The notes under the pieces were generated by a model, which had not been told where the DNA came from, ran no database searches, and saw nothing but the letters and a program-made list of their open reading frames with translations. Positions 38,387 through 47,392 of a DNA stretch of 64,000 nt are shown one piece after another. This DNA comes from Anaerosacchariphilus hominis. GTDB lineage: Bacteria; Bacillota; Clostridia; Lachnospirales; Lachnospiraceae. The stretch lies in the NCBI RefSeq assembly GCF_014290175.1, contig NZ_JACOOR010000004.1, positions 124,001 to 188,000 on the forward strand. The letters are read 5' to 3'. The position numbers and the translations under genes were made by a program. Every line of letters starts with the position of its first letter. Position 1 is the stretch's first letter.

Positions 38387-39124
38387 ATGCATCGTTTTTT
38401 TGCGGAACCCGGTAATATCGGGGAAAAGGAAATCATAATCACCGGCGCGGATGTGAATCACATCCGGAATGTTCTCCGTATGCGGGCAGACGAGGAAGTG
38501 CTGATCGCCGACGGCCGGGGCGCGGAATATCGCTGCAAACTCACCGACATTGGTGAAAATGAGGTTCGGGTCCAGATTCTCTGGAAGCTTGACGGCAATG
38601 CGGAGCTTACCTCAGCCGTTACCCTGTTTCAGGGGCTTCCGAAAAGCGATAAGATGGATTTCATCGTCCAGAAATGCGTGGAGCTGGGAGTGGCTCGGAT
38701 TGTTCCGGTATCCACGAAGCGTGCTGTGGTGAAGCTGGACGCGAAAAAGGAGCAGACACGGCTGAAGCGCTGGAATACCATCTCAGAGAGCGCGGCCAAG
38801 CAGTCAGGCCGTGGCGTGATTCCGGAGGTGAGCGGAGTGATGACCTTTGGGAAAGCTCTGGAAGAGGCGAAAAAGCTGGACGTGCTTCTGATTCCCTACG
38901 AGCGGGCCGAAAATATGGCCGAAACCAGGCGGGTCATGGGAAGCATTCAGCCCGGACAGTCTGTGGGTATCTTTATCGGGCCCGAGGGAGGCTTTGAGGA
39001 GAGCGAAGTGGAGGAAGCTGTGGCAGCAGGGGCACAGGCCATTACGCTGGGAAAGAGGATTCTGCGGACTGAGACGGCAGGGCTGGCGGTGATGGCTATG
39101 CTGGGATATCTGCTGGAGGAGTAA
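38387..39124 (+). CDS. rsmE: 16S rRNA m3U1498 methyltransferase RsmE
   Basis: SPOUT-class methyltransferase of 245 residues that methylates U1498 of 16S rRNA in the decoding centre. It has an N-terminal PUA-like domain (HRFFAEPG, DVNHIRNVLRMR) and a knotted C-terminal SAM-binding domain with FIGPEGGFEESE and the LGKRILRTETAGLAVMAML knot. It begins one base after prmA ends and is followed by the cysteine desulfurase gene after 3 nt, so all are on one transcript. Confidence 0.95.
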   Translation: MHRFFAEPGNIGEKEIIITGADVNHIRNVLRMRADEEVLIADGRGAEYRCKLTDIGENEVRVQILWKLDGNAELTSAVTLFQGLPKSDKMDFIVQKCVELGVARIVPVSTKRAVVKLDAKKEQTRLKRWNTISESAAKQSGRGVIPEVSGVMTFGKALEEAKKLDVLLIPYERAENMAETRRVMGSIQPGQSVGIFIGPEGGFEESEVEEAVAAGAQAITLGKRILRTETAGLAVMAMLGYLLEE

Positions 39125-39127
39125 AAA

Positions 39128-40282
39128 ATGGAAGTTTATTTAGATAATTCAGCCACTACCCGCTGCTTCCCGGAAGCAGCCAGGCTGATGTATCAGGTTA
39201 TGACCGAGGACTACGGCAACCCGTCCTCCTTACATCAGAAGGGTGTGGACGCGGAGAAATACGTCCGCGAGGCGAAAGAAATCATTGCGAAAAATCTGAA
39301 GGTGGAGCCCAAGGAGATCTATTTTACCTCCGGAGGGACAGAGAGTGATAACCTGGCGCTGATGGGCGCTGCCCATGCCAATCAGCGGGCAGGAAAGCAC
39401 CTGATTACCACCCGGATTGAGCACCCGGCAATTTTGAACACCATGAAGGAGCTGGAAAAGCAGGGCTTTCAGGTGACGTATCTGCCGGTGGATGATCAGG
39501 GCGTGGTGCGGATCGCAGATCTGGAAGCGGCCCTGACCGATGAAACCATTCTGGTGTCTGTTATGTATGTAAATAATGAGATTGGCGCGGTACAGCCCAT
39601 CGAGGAGATTGGAAAGCTTCTGAAAAACAGGGAGAAGCCCATTCTGTTCCATGTGGATGCTGTACAGGGCTACGGAAAGTTCCGGATTCTGCCGAAAAAA
39701 ATGGGTATCGACATGCTGAGCGTCAGCGGCCACAAGATTCACGGCCCAAAGGGCATGGGCATCCTGTACGTGGACGAGCATGTGAAAATTCATCCGATTC
39801 TCTTCGGCGGCGGACAGCAGCGGGACCTGCGTTCCGGCACGGAAAATGTACCGGGCATCGCTGGACTGGGTGAGGCCGTGAAGGAGATTTATACGGATTT
39901 CAATGAGAAGATTGACCGTCTGTACGGGCTTCGGGAATACTTCATCGAAGAGATTGGCAGGATAGAGGGAACCTCTGTGAACGGTCCCCGGGGCAGAAAA
40001 GGCGCGCCCCATATCGTCAGCGTCAGCTTTGCGGGAGTGCGAAGCGAAGTGCTGCTCCATTCTCTGGAGGATAAGGGTATTTACGTGTCCTCCGGCTCCG
40101 CCTGTGCATCCAACCATCCGGCAGTCAGCGAGACGCTGAAGGCCATTCACGTAAAGAAGGAGCTTCTGGACTCCACCATTCGTTTCAGCTTCAGTGAATT
40201 TACGACGAAAGAGGAGCTGGATTACACACTGGAGGCGCTTCGGACCTTACTGCCGATGCTGCGCCGTTTTACCAGACGGTAA
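39128..40282 (+). CDS. Cysteine desulfurase (NifS/IscS-like)
   Basis: PLP enzyme of 384 residues that transfers cysteine sulfur as a persulfide. Features are EVYLDNSATTRC at the start, the PLP-lysine in SVSGHKIHGPKG near residue 203, GGGQQRDLRSGTEN, and the catalytic cysteine in SSGSACASNHPA near 325. It sits just upstream of thiI, so it most likely supplies sulfur for 4-thiouridine in tRNA, as the NifZ-type desulfurases do in Bacillus; no iscU-like scaffold is nearby. Confidence 0.93.
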   Translation: MEVYLDNSATTRCFPEAARLMYQVMTEDYGNPSSLHQKGVDAEKYVREAKEIIAKNLKVEPKEIYFTSGGTESDNLALMGAAHANQRAGKHLITTRIEHPAILNTMKELEKQGFQVTYLPVDDQGVVRIADLEAALTDETILVSVMYVNNEIGAVQPIEEIGKLLKNREKPILFHVDAVQGYGKFRILPKKMGIDMLSVSGHKIHGPKGMGILYVDEHVKIHPILFGGGQQRDLRSGTENVPGIAGLGEAVKEIYTDFNEKIDRLYGLREYFIEEIGRIEGTSVNGPRGRKGAPHIVSVSFAGVRSEVLLHSLEDKGIYVSSGSACASNHPAVSETLKAIHVKKELLDSTIRFSFSEFTTKEELDYTLEALRTLLPMLRRFTRR

Positions 40283-40332
40283 CATGGCGGGAGACGGAGG
40301 TCTGCCTGCTTGAACATAGAAAGGGGAACAAC

Positions 40333-41517
40333 ATGTTTTTTCATGCATTTTTGATTAAATACGGAGAAATCGGTATCAAGGGAAAGAACCGGTATCTCTT
40401 TGAGGACGCGCTGGTGGCGCAGATCCGCCATGCCCTGAAGCATGTGGAGGGCACCTTTAAGGTGACCAAGGATCAGGGTCGTATCTATGTCCACACTGAG
40501 GGCGAGTACGATTACGATGACGCGGTGGCAGCCATGCGCCGGGTATTCGGTATCGTGGGTATCTGCCCGGTGGTGATTCTGGAAGATGAAGGCTTTGAGA
40601 AGCTGGGCGATGATGTGGTGGCTTACTTAAAGGCCCGTTATGGCGAGGATTGTGATAAGAGCTTTAAGGTGCAGGCCCGCCGTGCCCGCAAGACCTATCC
40701 GAAGGCTTCCATGGAAATGAACGCGGAGTTGGGCGGACGGATTCTGGACGCGTTTCCGGGTATGCGCGTAGATGTGCATGAGCCGGAGCTGATGATTCAT
40801 GTGGAAGTGCGGGAGCACATTTATCTGTACTCTGACATTATCCCGGGTCCGGGCGGTATGCCCATCGGCACCAACGGAAAATCCATGCTGCTTTTATCCG
40901 GCGGTATTGACAGCCCGGTGGCAGGCTACATGGTAGCCAAGCGCGGCGTCAAGATTGACGCGGTATACTTCCATGCGCCGCCCTACACCAGCGAGCGCGC
41001 GAAGCAGAAGGTGGTAGATCTGGCGACGAAGGTGGCCCGCTATACCGGCCCCATTTACCTGTATGTGGTAAACTTTACGGAGATTCAGTTATATATCTAT
41101 GAGAAATGTCCCCATGACGAGCTGACGATAATCATGCGCCGTTATATGATGCGGATTGCAGAGCGGATTGCGGAGAAGACAGGGTCTCTCGGCCTGATTA
41201 CCGGCGAGAGTATCGGCCAGGTAGCCAGCCAGACTGTACAGAGCCTGGCAGCCACCAATGAGGTCTGCACCATGCCGGTATTCCGTCCGCTGATTGCGTA
41301 CGATAAGGAAGATATCGTAACGATTTCCAAGCAGATCGATACCTATGAGACATCGATTCAGCCCTTTGAGGACTGCTGCACCATCTTCGTGGCAAAGCAC
41401 CCGGTAACCAAGCCGAATATCAATGTGATCAAGCGCTCCGAGCAGAAGCTGATGGAGCAGATCGACGAGATGGTGGATAAGGCCATTGAGACGGCAGAAC
41501 TGATTGTGGTAGGGTAA
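40333..41517 (+). CDS. thiI: tRNA 4-thiouridine synthetase ThiI
   Basis: tRNA sulfurtransferase of 394 residues, making 4-thiouridine at position 8. It contains an N-terminal ferredoxin-like domain (LIKYGEIGIKGKNR), a THUMP domain, and a PP-loop adenylation domain with LLLSGGIDSPVAGYM near residue 185. The C-terminal rhodanese domain of the enterobacterial protein (~480 residues) is absent, the normal Firmicutes form, which takes sulfur directly from a partner desulfurase such as the gene just upstream. Start ATG follows AGAAAGGGGA. Confidence 0.96.
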   Translation: MFFHAFLIKYGEIGIKGKNRYLFEDALVAQIRHALKHVEGTFKVTKDQGRIYVHTEGEYDYDDAVAAMRRVFGIVGICPVVILEDEGFEKLGDDVVAYLKARYGEDCDKSFKVQARRARKTYPKASMEMNAELGGRILDAFPGMRVDVHEPELMIHVEVREHIYLYSDIIPGPGGMPIGTNGKSMLLLSGGIDSPVAGYMVAKRGVKIDAVYFHAPPYTSERAKQKVVDLATKVARYTGPIYLYVVNFTEIQLYIYEKCPHDELTIIMRRYMMRIAERIAEKTGSLGLITGESIGQVASQTVQSLAATNEVCTMPVFRPLIAYDKEDIVTISKQIDTYETSIQPFEDCCTIFVAKHPVTKPNINVIKRSEQKLMEQIDEMVDKAIETAELIVVG

Positions 41518-41554
41518 AAGTTATGAAGAAAGCATTTTGCAAGAGGAAGAAACG

Positions 41555-42142
41555 ATGACCGAAAAAGAAAAAATGCTGGCTCACAAGATGTATGACGCCA
41601 ATTACGATAAAGAACTGCTGGAAGACAGAAGGAAAATCAAAGAGCTGTGCTATGACTATAACCAGCTTCGCCCGTCCGACGAATTCGGCCGGCAGGCGCT
41701 TTTGAAAAAGATTTTAGGAAAGACAGGGAAAAACTTCCTGATCGAACCACCCTTCTGGTGCGATTACGGCTACAATATCGAGATCGGCGAGAACTTCTAC
41801 AGCAATCATAATCTGGTGATCCTGGACGCCGGAAAGGTGACCTTCGGCGACAATGTGTTCATAGCCCCGAACTGCGGCTTCCATACCTCCGGTCATCCCA
41901 TTGATTTCGAGCGCCGGAATCAGGGACTGGAGTATGCGTACCCCATCACCGTGGGCGACAATGTGTGGATCGGAGCGGGCGTGCAGGTGATGCCCGGCGT
42001 CACCATCGGCAGCAATGTGGTCATCGGCGGGGGCAGCGTGGTAGTCAGGGATATCCCGGACAATTCCGTAGCAGTGGGCAATCCCTGTAAAGTGATTCGT
42101 TCGATTACGGAGGAAGACAAAAAGACCTGCTGGGATAGATAA
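41555..42142 (+). CDS. Maltose/galactoside O-acetyltransferase family protein
   Basis: Hexapeptide-repeat acetyltransferase of 195 residues, trimeric left-handed beta-helix. The N-terminal MAC domain (EKEKMLAHKMYDANYDKEL) and the CoA/substrate segments FWCDYGYNIEIG, NCGFHTSGHPID (catalytic His) and WIGAGVQVMPGVTIG place it with Maa/LacA/NodL. It probably acetylates a small sugar or glycoside. Start chosen at the ATG after GAGGAAGAAAC; an upstream methionine would add six residues. It follows thiI by 37 nt, perhaps on the same transcript. Confidence 0.9.
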   Translation: MTEKEKMLAHKMYDANYDKELLEDRRKIKELCYDYNQLRPSDEFGRQALLKKILGKTGKNFLIEPPFWCDYGYNIEIGENFYSNHNLVILDAGKVTFGDNVFIAPNCGFHTSGHPIDFERRNQGLEYAYPITVGDNVWIGAGVQVMPGVTIGSNVVIGGGSVVVRDIPDNSVAVGNPCKVIRSITEEDKKTCWDR

Positions 42143-42182
42143 TGATATAGAATTAAATGAGAAAACAAAGGAGATTAACCAC

Positions 42183-42473
42183 ATGGGAGTAAATTCAATC
42201 GATGCCGAGGACGATCAGTTTGCGTATCGCTATGATACCCAGCTTCTGATTGACCGTCGGGACAAAGACCTGGATGAAGATGAGATTTCCGAGTACATCA
42301 CTGAGCACTTTGAGGGCAACAGTCTGATTGCTGCGGGAGATGAGGATCTGGTGAAGATTCATTTTCATACCAATGAACCATGGAAAATCCTGGAATATTG
42401 TAATTCCGTCGGAGAAATCTTTGACATTGTGGTGGAGGATATGATCCGCCAGACCAACGGCCTGCACGGCTAA
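42183..42473 (+). CDS. Stand-alone FakA-type C-terminal domain protein
   Basis: A 96-residue protein resembling only the C-terminal domain of fatty acid kinase subunit A (YloV/FakA, DAK2-like): YRYDTQLLIDRRDKDLDEDE is followed by GNSLIAAGDEDLVKIHFHT and a GEIFDIVVEDM end. Full FakA is about 550 residues with an N-terminal DhaL kinase domain and a middle domain, both missing here. The gene has its own start with AAAGGAG upstream and no remnant of the missing domains before it, so it appears to be a real small protein rather than a fresh truncation. In FakA this region is linked with the fatty-acid carrier FakB (DegV family); any such role here is a guess. Confidence 0.7.
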   Translation: MGVNSIDAEDDQFAYRYDTQLLIDRRDKDLDEDEISEYITEHFEGNSLIAAGDEDLVKIHFHTNEPWKILEYCNSVGEIFDIVVEDMIRQTNGLHG

Positions 42474-42555
42474 AAAAGAACAGGGAAGAGAGGGCCTGTC
42501 TGAGGTGGAGAGATCCCGCGAGAGGTCAAAGGAGCGGGCGGATGACAAACAGGGG

Positions 42556-42584
42556 TTGACAATCCCACCGACTTTTGTTATCCT
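42556..42584 (+). promoter_or_regulatory. Promoter of the leuA T-box transcript
   Basis: -35 TTGACA, 17-bp spacer, -10 TATCCT preceded by TGT (extended -10). Transcription would begin near 42591, at the start of the T-box leader. Confidence 0.85.
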
Positions 42585-42590
42585 AAACTA

Positions 42591-42936
42591 CAGATATTAG
42601 ATAAATGCGAGGACGAGGAGTAGTACGATTCCCTTGGAGTTCAGAGAGCTGCTGGCTGGTGTGAAGCAGCGGAAGAGAGAATGGGAACTGACCTCAGAGC
42701 GGCTGTCCGAAATCCGGGGATGTGACACTGGGGCACAGTGAACAGAAACCGGAAAGTAGACACAGACGGAGCCCGACCGTTACAGCGGGGAGGATATAAG
42801 GTTCGAGAACTGTTATCAGGAAGAATCCGTATCCGATGAGAGTGTGAATGAGATTCACAAAAATGGAGTGGTACCGCGTAAGGCGAATAAGTCTTCCGTC
42901 TCCGTTGGCAGCAGGCTGACGGAGGCGGATTTTTTG
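42591..42936 (+). promoter_or_regulatory. T-box leader (leucine) of leuA with terminator
   Basis: tRNA-sensing leader. The conserved T-box sequence GTGGTACCGCG is at 42868-42878, followed by a terminator stem CCGTCTCCGT (42896-42905) / ACGGAGGCGG (42919-42928) and T-run. In stem I, GAGG/CCTC and TTCCC/GGGAA helices flank a loop whose 5' side has AGTAGTA and whose 3' side has CTG then A at 42688-42691. CTG is a leucine codon and fits the downstream gene. Uncharged leucine tRNA would pair with the specifier and the T-box, prevent the terminator and turn on leuA. Confidence 0.92.
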
Positions 42937-43058
42937 TATCATAGGAAATTCTACCAGAATTTCCTATGATACAAAAAATAAGATCGCACTGCGGCGGAGA
43001 GGGAGTATGTCGCTAAAGCGACCCGCCGCAGGCGGAGAATCCTGCGAAGCAGGATTCT
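42930..43058 (+). repeat. Structured intergenic element, copy C (leuA leader)
   Basis: Begins inside the T-tract of the T-box terminator. Part 1: perfect 23-bp inverted repeat 42930-42952/42956-42978 (core TAGGAAATTCT-acc-AGAATTTCCTA, outer arms T6/A6). Part 2: outer stem GCGGCGG (42991-42997) with CCGCCGC (43023-43029), 11-nt left bulge, inner stem GTCGC-taaa-GCGAC. Part 3: AGAATCCTG-cgaag-CAGGATTCT (43036-43058). It has the same architecture as the elements at 52809 and 63579. The remaining ~150 nt to leuA shows nothing recognisable beyond the ribosome binding site. Confidence 0.8.
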
Positions 43059-43206
43059 ATCTTGTTTGCGAAAAGAGCGAAAATCCACAATCCTGTATGA
43101 TGCCATACCGCATATCTACTATCGAAAAGCAGCAGCTCCGGCGAAAGGGCCGTTGCGAAGAGATGCAGAAAAGCACAGCACACAGAACAAAAGGAGAGAA
43201 AAAATC

Positions 43207-44865
43207 ATGATGAATTACAAGAAATACCAGAGACAGTATTTTTTACCGCCGTACCCCTGCATGAAGTGGGCCGAGAAGGATTATGTAGACAAGGCTCCCG
43301 TATGGTGCAGCGTAGACCTGCGTGACGGCAATCAGGCTCTGGTAGTTCCCATGACTCTGGAACAGAAGATAGGCTTCTTCAAGCTTCTCTGTAAAGTAGG
43401 CTTCAAGGAGATCGAGGTGGGTTTCCCGGCGGCGTCCGAGACGGAGTATGAGTTCCTCCGCACTCTGATTGAGCAGGACCTGATTCCCGACGACGTGACC
43501 ATCCAGGTACTGACCCAGGCCAGAGAGCATATCATCCGTAAGACCTTTGCGGCGCTGGAGGGCGCGAAGCAGGCCATCGTGCATGTATACAATTCCACTT
43601 CCGTGTCACAGCGGGAGCAGGTATTCCATAAATCCAAAGAAGAGATCCTGAAGATCGCTGTGGACGGCGCGGAGCTTCTGAAGAAACTGGCGGACGAGAC
43701 CGAGGGCAACTTCCGATTCGAGTACAGCCCGGAGAGCTTCACCGGAACCGAGCCGGAGTACGCGTTGGAAGTATGTAACGCAGTTCTGGATGTATGGCAG
43801 CCCACTGCGGAGAAAAAAGCCATCATTAACCTTCCGGTTACCGTACAGCATTCCATGCCCCATGTATACGCAAGCCAGATCGAGTATATGTGCGAGAACC
43901 TGAAATACCGCGAGAATGTCATCGTTTCCCTGCATCCCCACAATGACCGTGGCTGCGGCGTGGCGGACACCGAGATGGGCCTGCTGGCAGGCGCTGATCG
44001 TGTGGAGGGAACCCTGTTCGGCAACGGCGAGCGTACCGGTAATGTGGATGTGGTAACACTGGCCATGAACATGTATTCCCAGGGTGTGGATCCGAAGATG
44101 GACTTCAGCAACATGCCGGAGATCTGCGAGGCTTACGAGAAGTTCACTGGCATGAAGGTCAATGAGAGAAGCCCCTACGCAGGAGCGCTGGTATTCGCGG
44201 CCTTCTCCGGTTCCCATCAGGATGCCATCGCCAAGGGCATGAACTACCGTGTGGAGAACGATCCGGAGCACTGGACCGTACCGTACCTGCCCATCGATCC
44301 CACCGATGTGAGCCGCAACTACGACGCAGACGTTATCCGTATCAACAGCCAGTCCGGCAAGGGCGGCGTGGGTTACATTCTGGAGCACAACTTCGGACTC
44401 AATCTGCCGCCGAAGATGCGCGAGGCTATGGGTTATGCAGCCAAGGACGCGTCCGATCACCAGAACAAGGAGCTGATGCCGGAGGAAATCTTCGAGATTT
44501 TCAAGAAGGAGTTCGAGGGAATTACGGCTCCCTACAATATCACAGAAGTACATTTCAAGCAGGTGGACGGTATCACTGCAGAGGTACATACCGAGTACCA
44601 GGGAGAAAAGCAGGTTCTCTACGCTACCGGAAACGGTCGTCTGAATGCAGTCAGCAATGCGCTTAAGAAGGGATACGGCCTGGAGTACAGCCTGGTTACT
44701 TATCAGGAGCACGCTCTGGAGCAGAGCTCCAGCTCCCGCGCTATCGCCTATGTGGGTCTCCAGAAGCCGGACGGCACTCTGGCCTGGGGCGCAGGCGTGG
44801 ACCCGGATATCATCCGCGCTTCCATCGACGCACTTCTGACAGCTATCAACAATTCTGTGGCATAA
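43207..44865 (+). CDS. leuA: 2-isopropylmalate synthase (long LeuA type)
   Basis: First enzyme of leucine synthesis, condensing acetyl-CoA and 2-oxoisovalerate; 552 residues. The catalytic TIM barrel has the divalent-metal signature DLRDGNQALV near residue 40, SLHPHNDRGCGVAD near 245 and GNGERTGNVD. The C-terminal LeuA dimer domain (~430-552) is the leucine feedback-inhibition region. The N-terminal KYQRQYFLPPYPCMKW extension places it with the actinobacterial-type LeuA found in many Clostridia. A frame open from 43066 is leader sequence; the ATG at 43207 has AAAAGGAGAG. It is controlled by the leucine T-box and, presumably, feedback inhibition. No other leu genes adjoin it. Confidence 0.95.
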   Translation: MMNYKKYQRQYFLPPYPCMKWAEKDYVDKAPVWCSVDLRDGNQALVVPMTLEQKIGFFKLLCKVGFKEIEVGFPAASETEYEFLRTLIEQDLIPDDVTIQVLTQAREHIIRKTFAALEGAKQAIVHVYNSTSVSQREQVFHKSKEEILKIAVDGAELLKKLADETEGNFRFEYSPESFTGTEPEYALEVCNAVLDVWQPTAEKKAIINLPVTVQHSMPHVYASQIEYMCENLKYRENVIVSLHPHNDRGCGVADTEMGLLAGADRVEGTLFGNGERTGNVDVVTLAMNMYSQGVDPKMDFSNMPEICEAYEKFTGMKVNERSPYAGALVFAAFSGSHQDAIAKGMNYRVENDPEHWTVPYLPIDPTDVSRNYDADVIRINSQSGKGGVGYILEHNFGLNLPPKMREAMGYAAKDASDHQNKELMPEEIFEIFKKEFEGITAPYNITEVHFKQVDGITAEVHTEYQGEKQVLYATGNGRLNAVSNALKKGYGLEYSLVTYQEHALEQSSSSRAIAYVGLQKPDGTLAWGAGVDPDIIRASIDALLTAINNSVA

Positions 44866-44904
44866 AGCTTTAACGTAACACGGTATTCCCTACAGAGCAA
44901 AAAA

Positions 44905-44939
44905 AAACGAGACCTTTCCGAAGTGGAGAGGTCTCGTTT
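44905..44939 (+). terminator. Probable terminator after leuA
   Basis: Perfect-looking stem AAACGAGACCTTTCC-gaag-TGGAGAGGTCTCGTTT with an upstream A-run. The 3' T-run is only three bases, so it may act mainly in the opposite direction or be leaky into the next gene. Confidence 0.6.
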
Positions 44940-44964
44940 AAAAACAGAAAGGAAAGAGACAGGT

Positions 44965-45762
44965 ATGCGGATAGCACTGGCACAGACGGAACCCCTCTGG
45001 GAGGCAAAACAGGAAAACTTCAGGCGGGCGGAGCGCTTTTTAAAAGAAGCAAAAGAGCAGCAGGCGGAATTGATTTTATTTCCGGAGATGAGCATGACCG
45101 GCTTCTCCATGCATCCGGAGAAAATCGGGGAAACGGAGGAGGAGCCGGAGACGCTGAACTATTTTGCGAAAAAGGCGGTGGAATACGGCCTCTATATCGG
45201 CATGGGTTATGTGGAATACCGGGAGCCCAAGTCCTATAACCGCTATGCGATCATCAGTCCCAAGGGCGGGGTTCTGACGGATTACCGGAAGATTCATCCG
45301 TTTACCTTTGGAACCGAGTCAGTGCATTACACAGGCGGGGATGCGTTAGGCTTCTGCAAGATAGGCGACTGGACGGTATCGCCCTTTATCTGCTACGATC
45401 TGCGTTTCCCGGAGATCTTTCAGCTGGCCTCCCCACAGGTGGAGCTTATCGTGGTGCCTGCCAACTGGCCGGAGGATCGGGTGGAGCATTTTAAGACTCT
45501 GTTAAAGGCCCGGGCCATCGAAAATCAGTGCTACATCGCCGGAATCAACCGGGTGGGACATGCCAGAACCTCGGTGTACAGCGGGGATTCCATGATTGTC
45601 GATCCGTTGGGGCGGGAATTGGCCCATGGCGGAAGAGAGGAAGAATTGCTGGTGGCTGACCTGGATCTGGAAATGGTGTGGAAATACCGGGCAGCGTTCC
45701 CGGCGAAGATTGACCGGAAGCCGGAGCTGTACCGGAAACTGGCGGACGGGATGCAAATTTAA
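44965..45762 (+). CDS. Carbon-nitrogen hydrolase (omega-amidase/nitrilase family)
   Basis: Cytoplasmic nitrilase-superfamily amidase, 265 residues. The catalytic triad is Glu in LFPEMSMTGFSMHPE near residue 40, Lys in DYRKIHPFTFG near 110 and Cys in FICYDLRFPE near 145. The HPFTFG and YDLRFPE context is closest to omega-amidase/YafV-type enzymes, which hydrolyse alpha-ketoglutaramate or related omega-amides left by glutamine transaminases. ATG chosen after AGGAAAGAGACAG; an upstream GTG lies in the terminator stem. This is the second nitrilase-family gene in the window and is not close to the first in sequence. Confidence 0.87.
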   Translation: MRIALAQTEPLWEAKQENFRRAERFLKEAKEQQAELILFPEMSMTGFSMHPEKIGETEEEPETLNYFAKKAVEYGLYIGMGYVEYREPKSYNRYAIISPKGGVLTDYRKIHPFTFGTESVHYTGGDALGFCKIGDWTVSPFICYDLRFPEIFQLASPQVELIVVPANWPEDRVEHFKTLLKARAIENQCYIAGINRVGHARTSVYSGDSMIVDPLGRELAHGGREEELLVADLDLEMVWKYRAAFPAKIDRKPELYRKLADGMQI

Positions 45763-45776
45763 TATTTTAACGTAAT

Positions 45777-45806
45777 AAAGAGTTGCGCATTGACGCGGCT
45801 CTTTTG
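45777..45806 (+). terminator. Terminator after the amidase gene, overlapping the thrC promoter
   Basis: AAAGAG..GCGC / GCG..CTCTTTT with the loop ATTGAC that forms part of the -35 element of the thrC promoter. Confidence 0.6.
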
Positions 45807-45818
45807 TTCTGTTATAAT
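45790..45818 (+). promoter_or_regulatory. Promoter of thrC
   Basis: -35 TTGACG (in the loop of the preceding hairpin), 17-bp spacer containing the terminator T-run, perfect -10 TATAAT. Confidence 0.8.
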
Positions 45819-45870
45819 AATTGGGAATTTTGTGAACAGAAATCTTACATATAAAAAGGGGACGACTACT

Positions 45871-47358
45871 ATGGATTTGTTATACAGAAGTACCAGAGAT
45901 TCCGGCGTGCAGGTGACAGCCTCCCAGGCGATCTTAAAGGGCCTTTCCGCAGACGGCGGCCTGTTTGTGCCGACGGAGATTCCGGCGCTGGATGTGAGTA
46001 TGGACGAACTGGCAAAGATGAACTATCAGGAGACTGCTTACGCAGTTATGAGCAAGTTCCTGACGGACTTTACAGAGGAAGAACTGAAGCACTGTATCGA
46101 CAGCGCTTACGACGAGAAGTTTGATACGCCGGAGATCGCACCGCTGGTAAAGGCGGACGGCGCGTATTTCCTGGAGCTGTTCCACGGTTCCACCATCGCC
46201 TTCAAGGATATGGCCCTCTCCATTCTGCCTCATCTGATGACTGTTTCCGCAAAGAAGAATCAGGTGAAAAATGAGATCGTCATTCTGACTGCCACCTCCG
46301 GCGATACCGGAAAGGCAGCCCTGGCAGGCTTCGCGGATGTGCCGGGTACCCGGATCGTGGTATTCTACCCGAAGAACGGCGTAAGTCCCGTGCAGGAGAA
46401 GCAGATGGTGACCCAGAAGGGTAAAAACGTGAAGGTCATCGGCATCCACGGAAACTTTGACGACGCCCAGAGCGGTGTGAAGGCTATTTTCGGGGATAAG
46501 GATCTGGAAAAAGAGATGGACGCCGCAGGCTTCCAGTTCTCTTCTGCGAACTCCATCAACATCGGCCGTCTGGTTCCCCAGATTGTATATTATGTATATG
46601 CTTACGCAAAATTATACGCAAATGGAGAAATCGAGAAGGACGAGAAGATCAACGTGGTGGTTCCCACCGGTAACTTTGGAAATATTCTGGCGGCTTACTA
46701 CGCAAAGCAGATGGGAATGCCCATCGGGAAGCTGATCTGCGCCTCCAATGACAATAAGGTTCTTTACGACTTTTTCCAGACCGGAAGCTACGACCGGAAC
46801 CGGGAGTTCGTGCTGACCAGTTCTCCGTCCATGGATATCCTGATTTCCAGTAATCTGGAGCGTCTGATTTACCGTATCGCCGATCATGATGACAAGGCGG
46901 ACGCGGCGTTCATGAAGTCCTTAAGCGAGAACGGAAAGTACGAGATTACTCCGTCCATGCGGGAAAAGCTGGGAGATTTCTACGGCAATTACGCCACTGA
47001 GGAAGAGACTGCGAAGACCATTCATGATCTGTACGACGAGAATGGCTATGTCATCGATACCCATACAGCCGTAGCGGACTGTGTATATAAGAAATATCAG
47101 GTGGAGACCGGCGACCGGACCAAGTCTGTCATCGCGTCCACCGCAAGTCCCTTCAAGTTCACCAGAAGCGTCCTGGAGGCCATGGGCGTGGACTGCGCGG
47201 GCAAGGATGACTTTGCTCTGGCGGATGAGCTGTCCGGACTTTCCGGCGTGGAGGTTCCGAAGGCAGTAGAAGAGATCCGTACCGCTCCGGTTCTCCATGA
47301 TACCGTGGTAGAAGTGCCGGATATGAAGGCGGCAGTCAAGACGTTCCTTGGCATGTAA
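45871..47358 (+). CDS. thrC: Threonine synthase
   Basis: PLP enzyme of 495 residues that converts O-phosphohomoserine to threonine. It has the N-terminal ThrC domain (LLYRSTRDSGVQVTASQAI), the PLP lysine in GSTIAFKDMALS near residue 112, TATSGDTGKAALAGF, and the phosphate-binding VVPTGNFGNILAAYYAK. The length and lack of a SAM regulatory domain fit the long bacterial and fungal type. The frame is open upstream through the promoter; the ATG after AAAAAGGGGACG is the start. It has its own near-consensus promoter and the small membrane protein gene follows by 34 nt. Confidence 0.96.
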   Translation: MDLLYRSTRDSGVQVTASQAILKGLSADGGLFVPTEIPALDVSMDELAKMNYQETAYAVMSKFLTDFTEEELKHCIDSAYDEKFDTPEIAPLVKADGAYFLELFHGSTIAFKDMALSILPHLMTVSAKKNQVKNEIVILTATSGDTGKAALAGFADVPGTRIVVFYPKNGVSPVQEKQMVTQKGKNVKVIGIHGNFDDAQSGVKAIFGDKDLEKEMDAAGFQFSSANSINIGRLVPQIVYYVYAYAKLYANGEIEKDEKINVVVPTGNFGNILAAYYAKQMGMPIGKLICASNDNKVLYDFFQTGSYDRNREFVLTSSPSMDILISSNLERLIYRIADHDDKADAAFMKSLSENGKYEITPSMREKLGDFYGNYATEEETAKTIHDLYDENGYVIDTHTAVADCVYKKYQVETGDRTKSVIASTASPFKFTRSVLEAMGVDCAGKDDFALADELSGLSGVEVPKAVEEIRTAPVLHDTVVEVPDMKAAVKTFLGM

Positions 47359-47392
47359 AGCCAAACGAGAATAGAAAAGGGAGAGAAAAACG

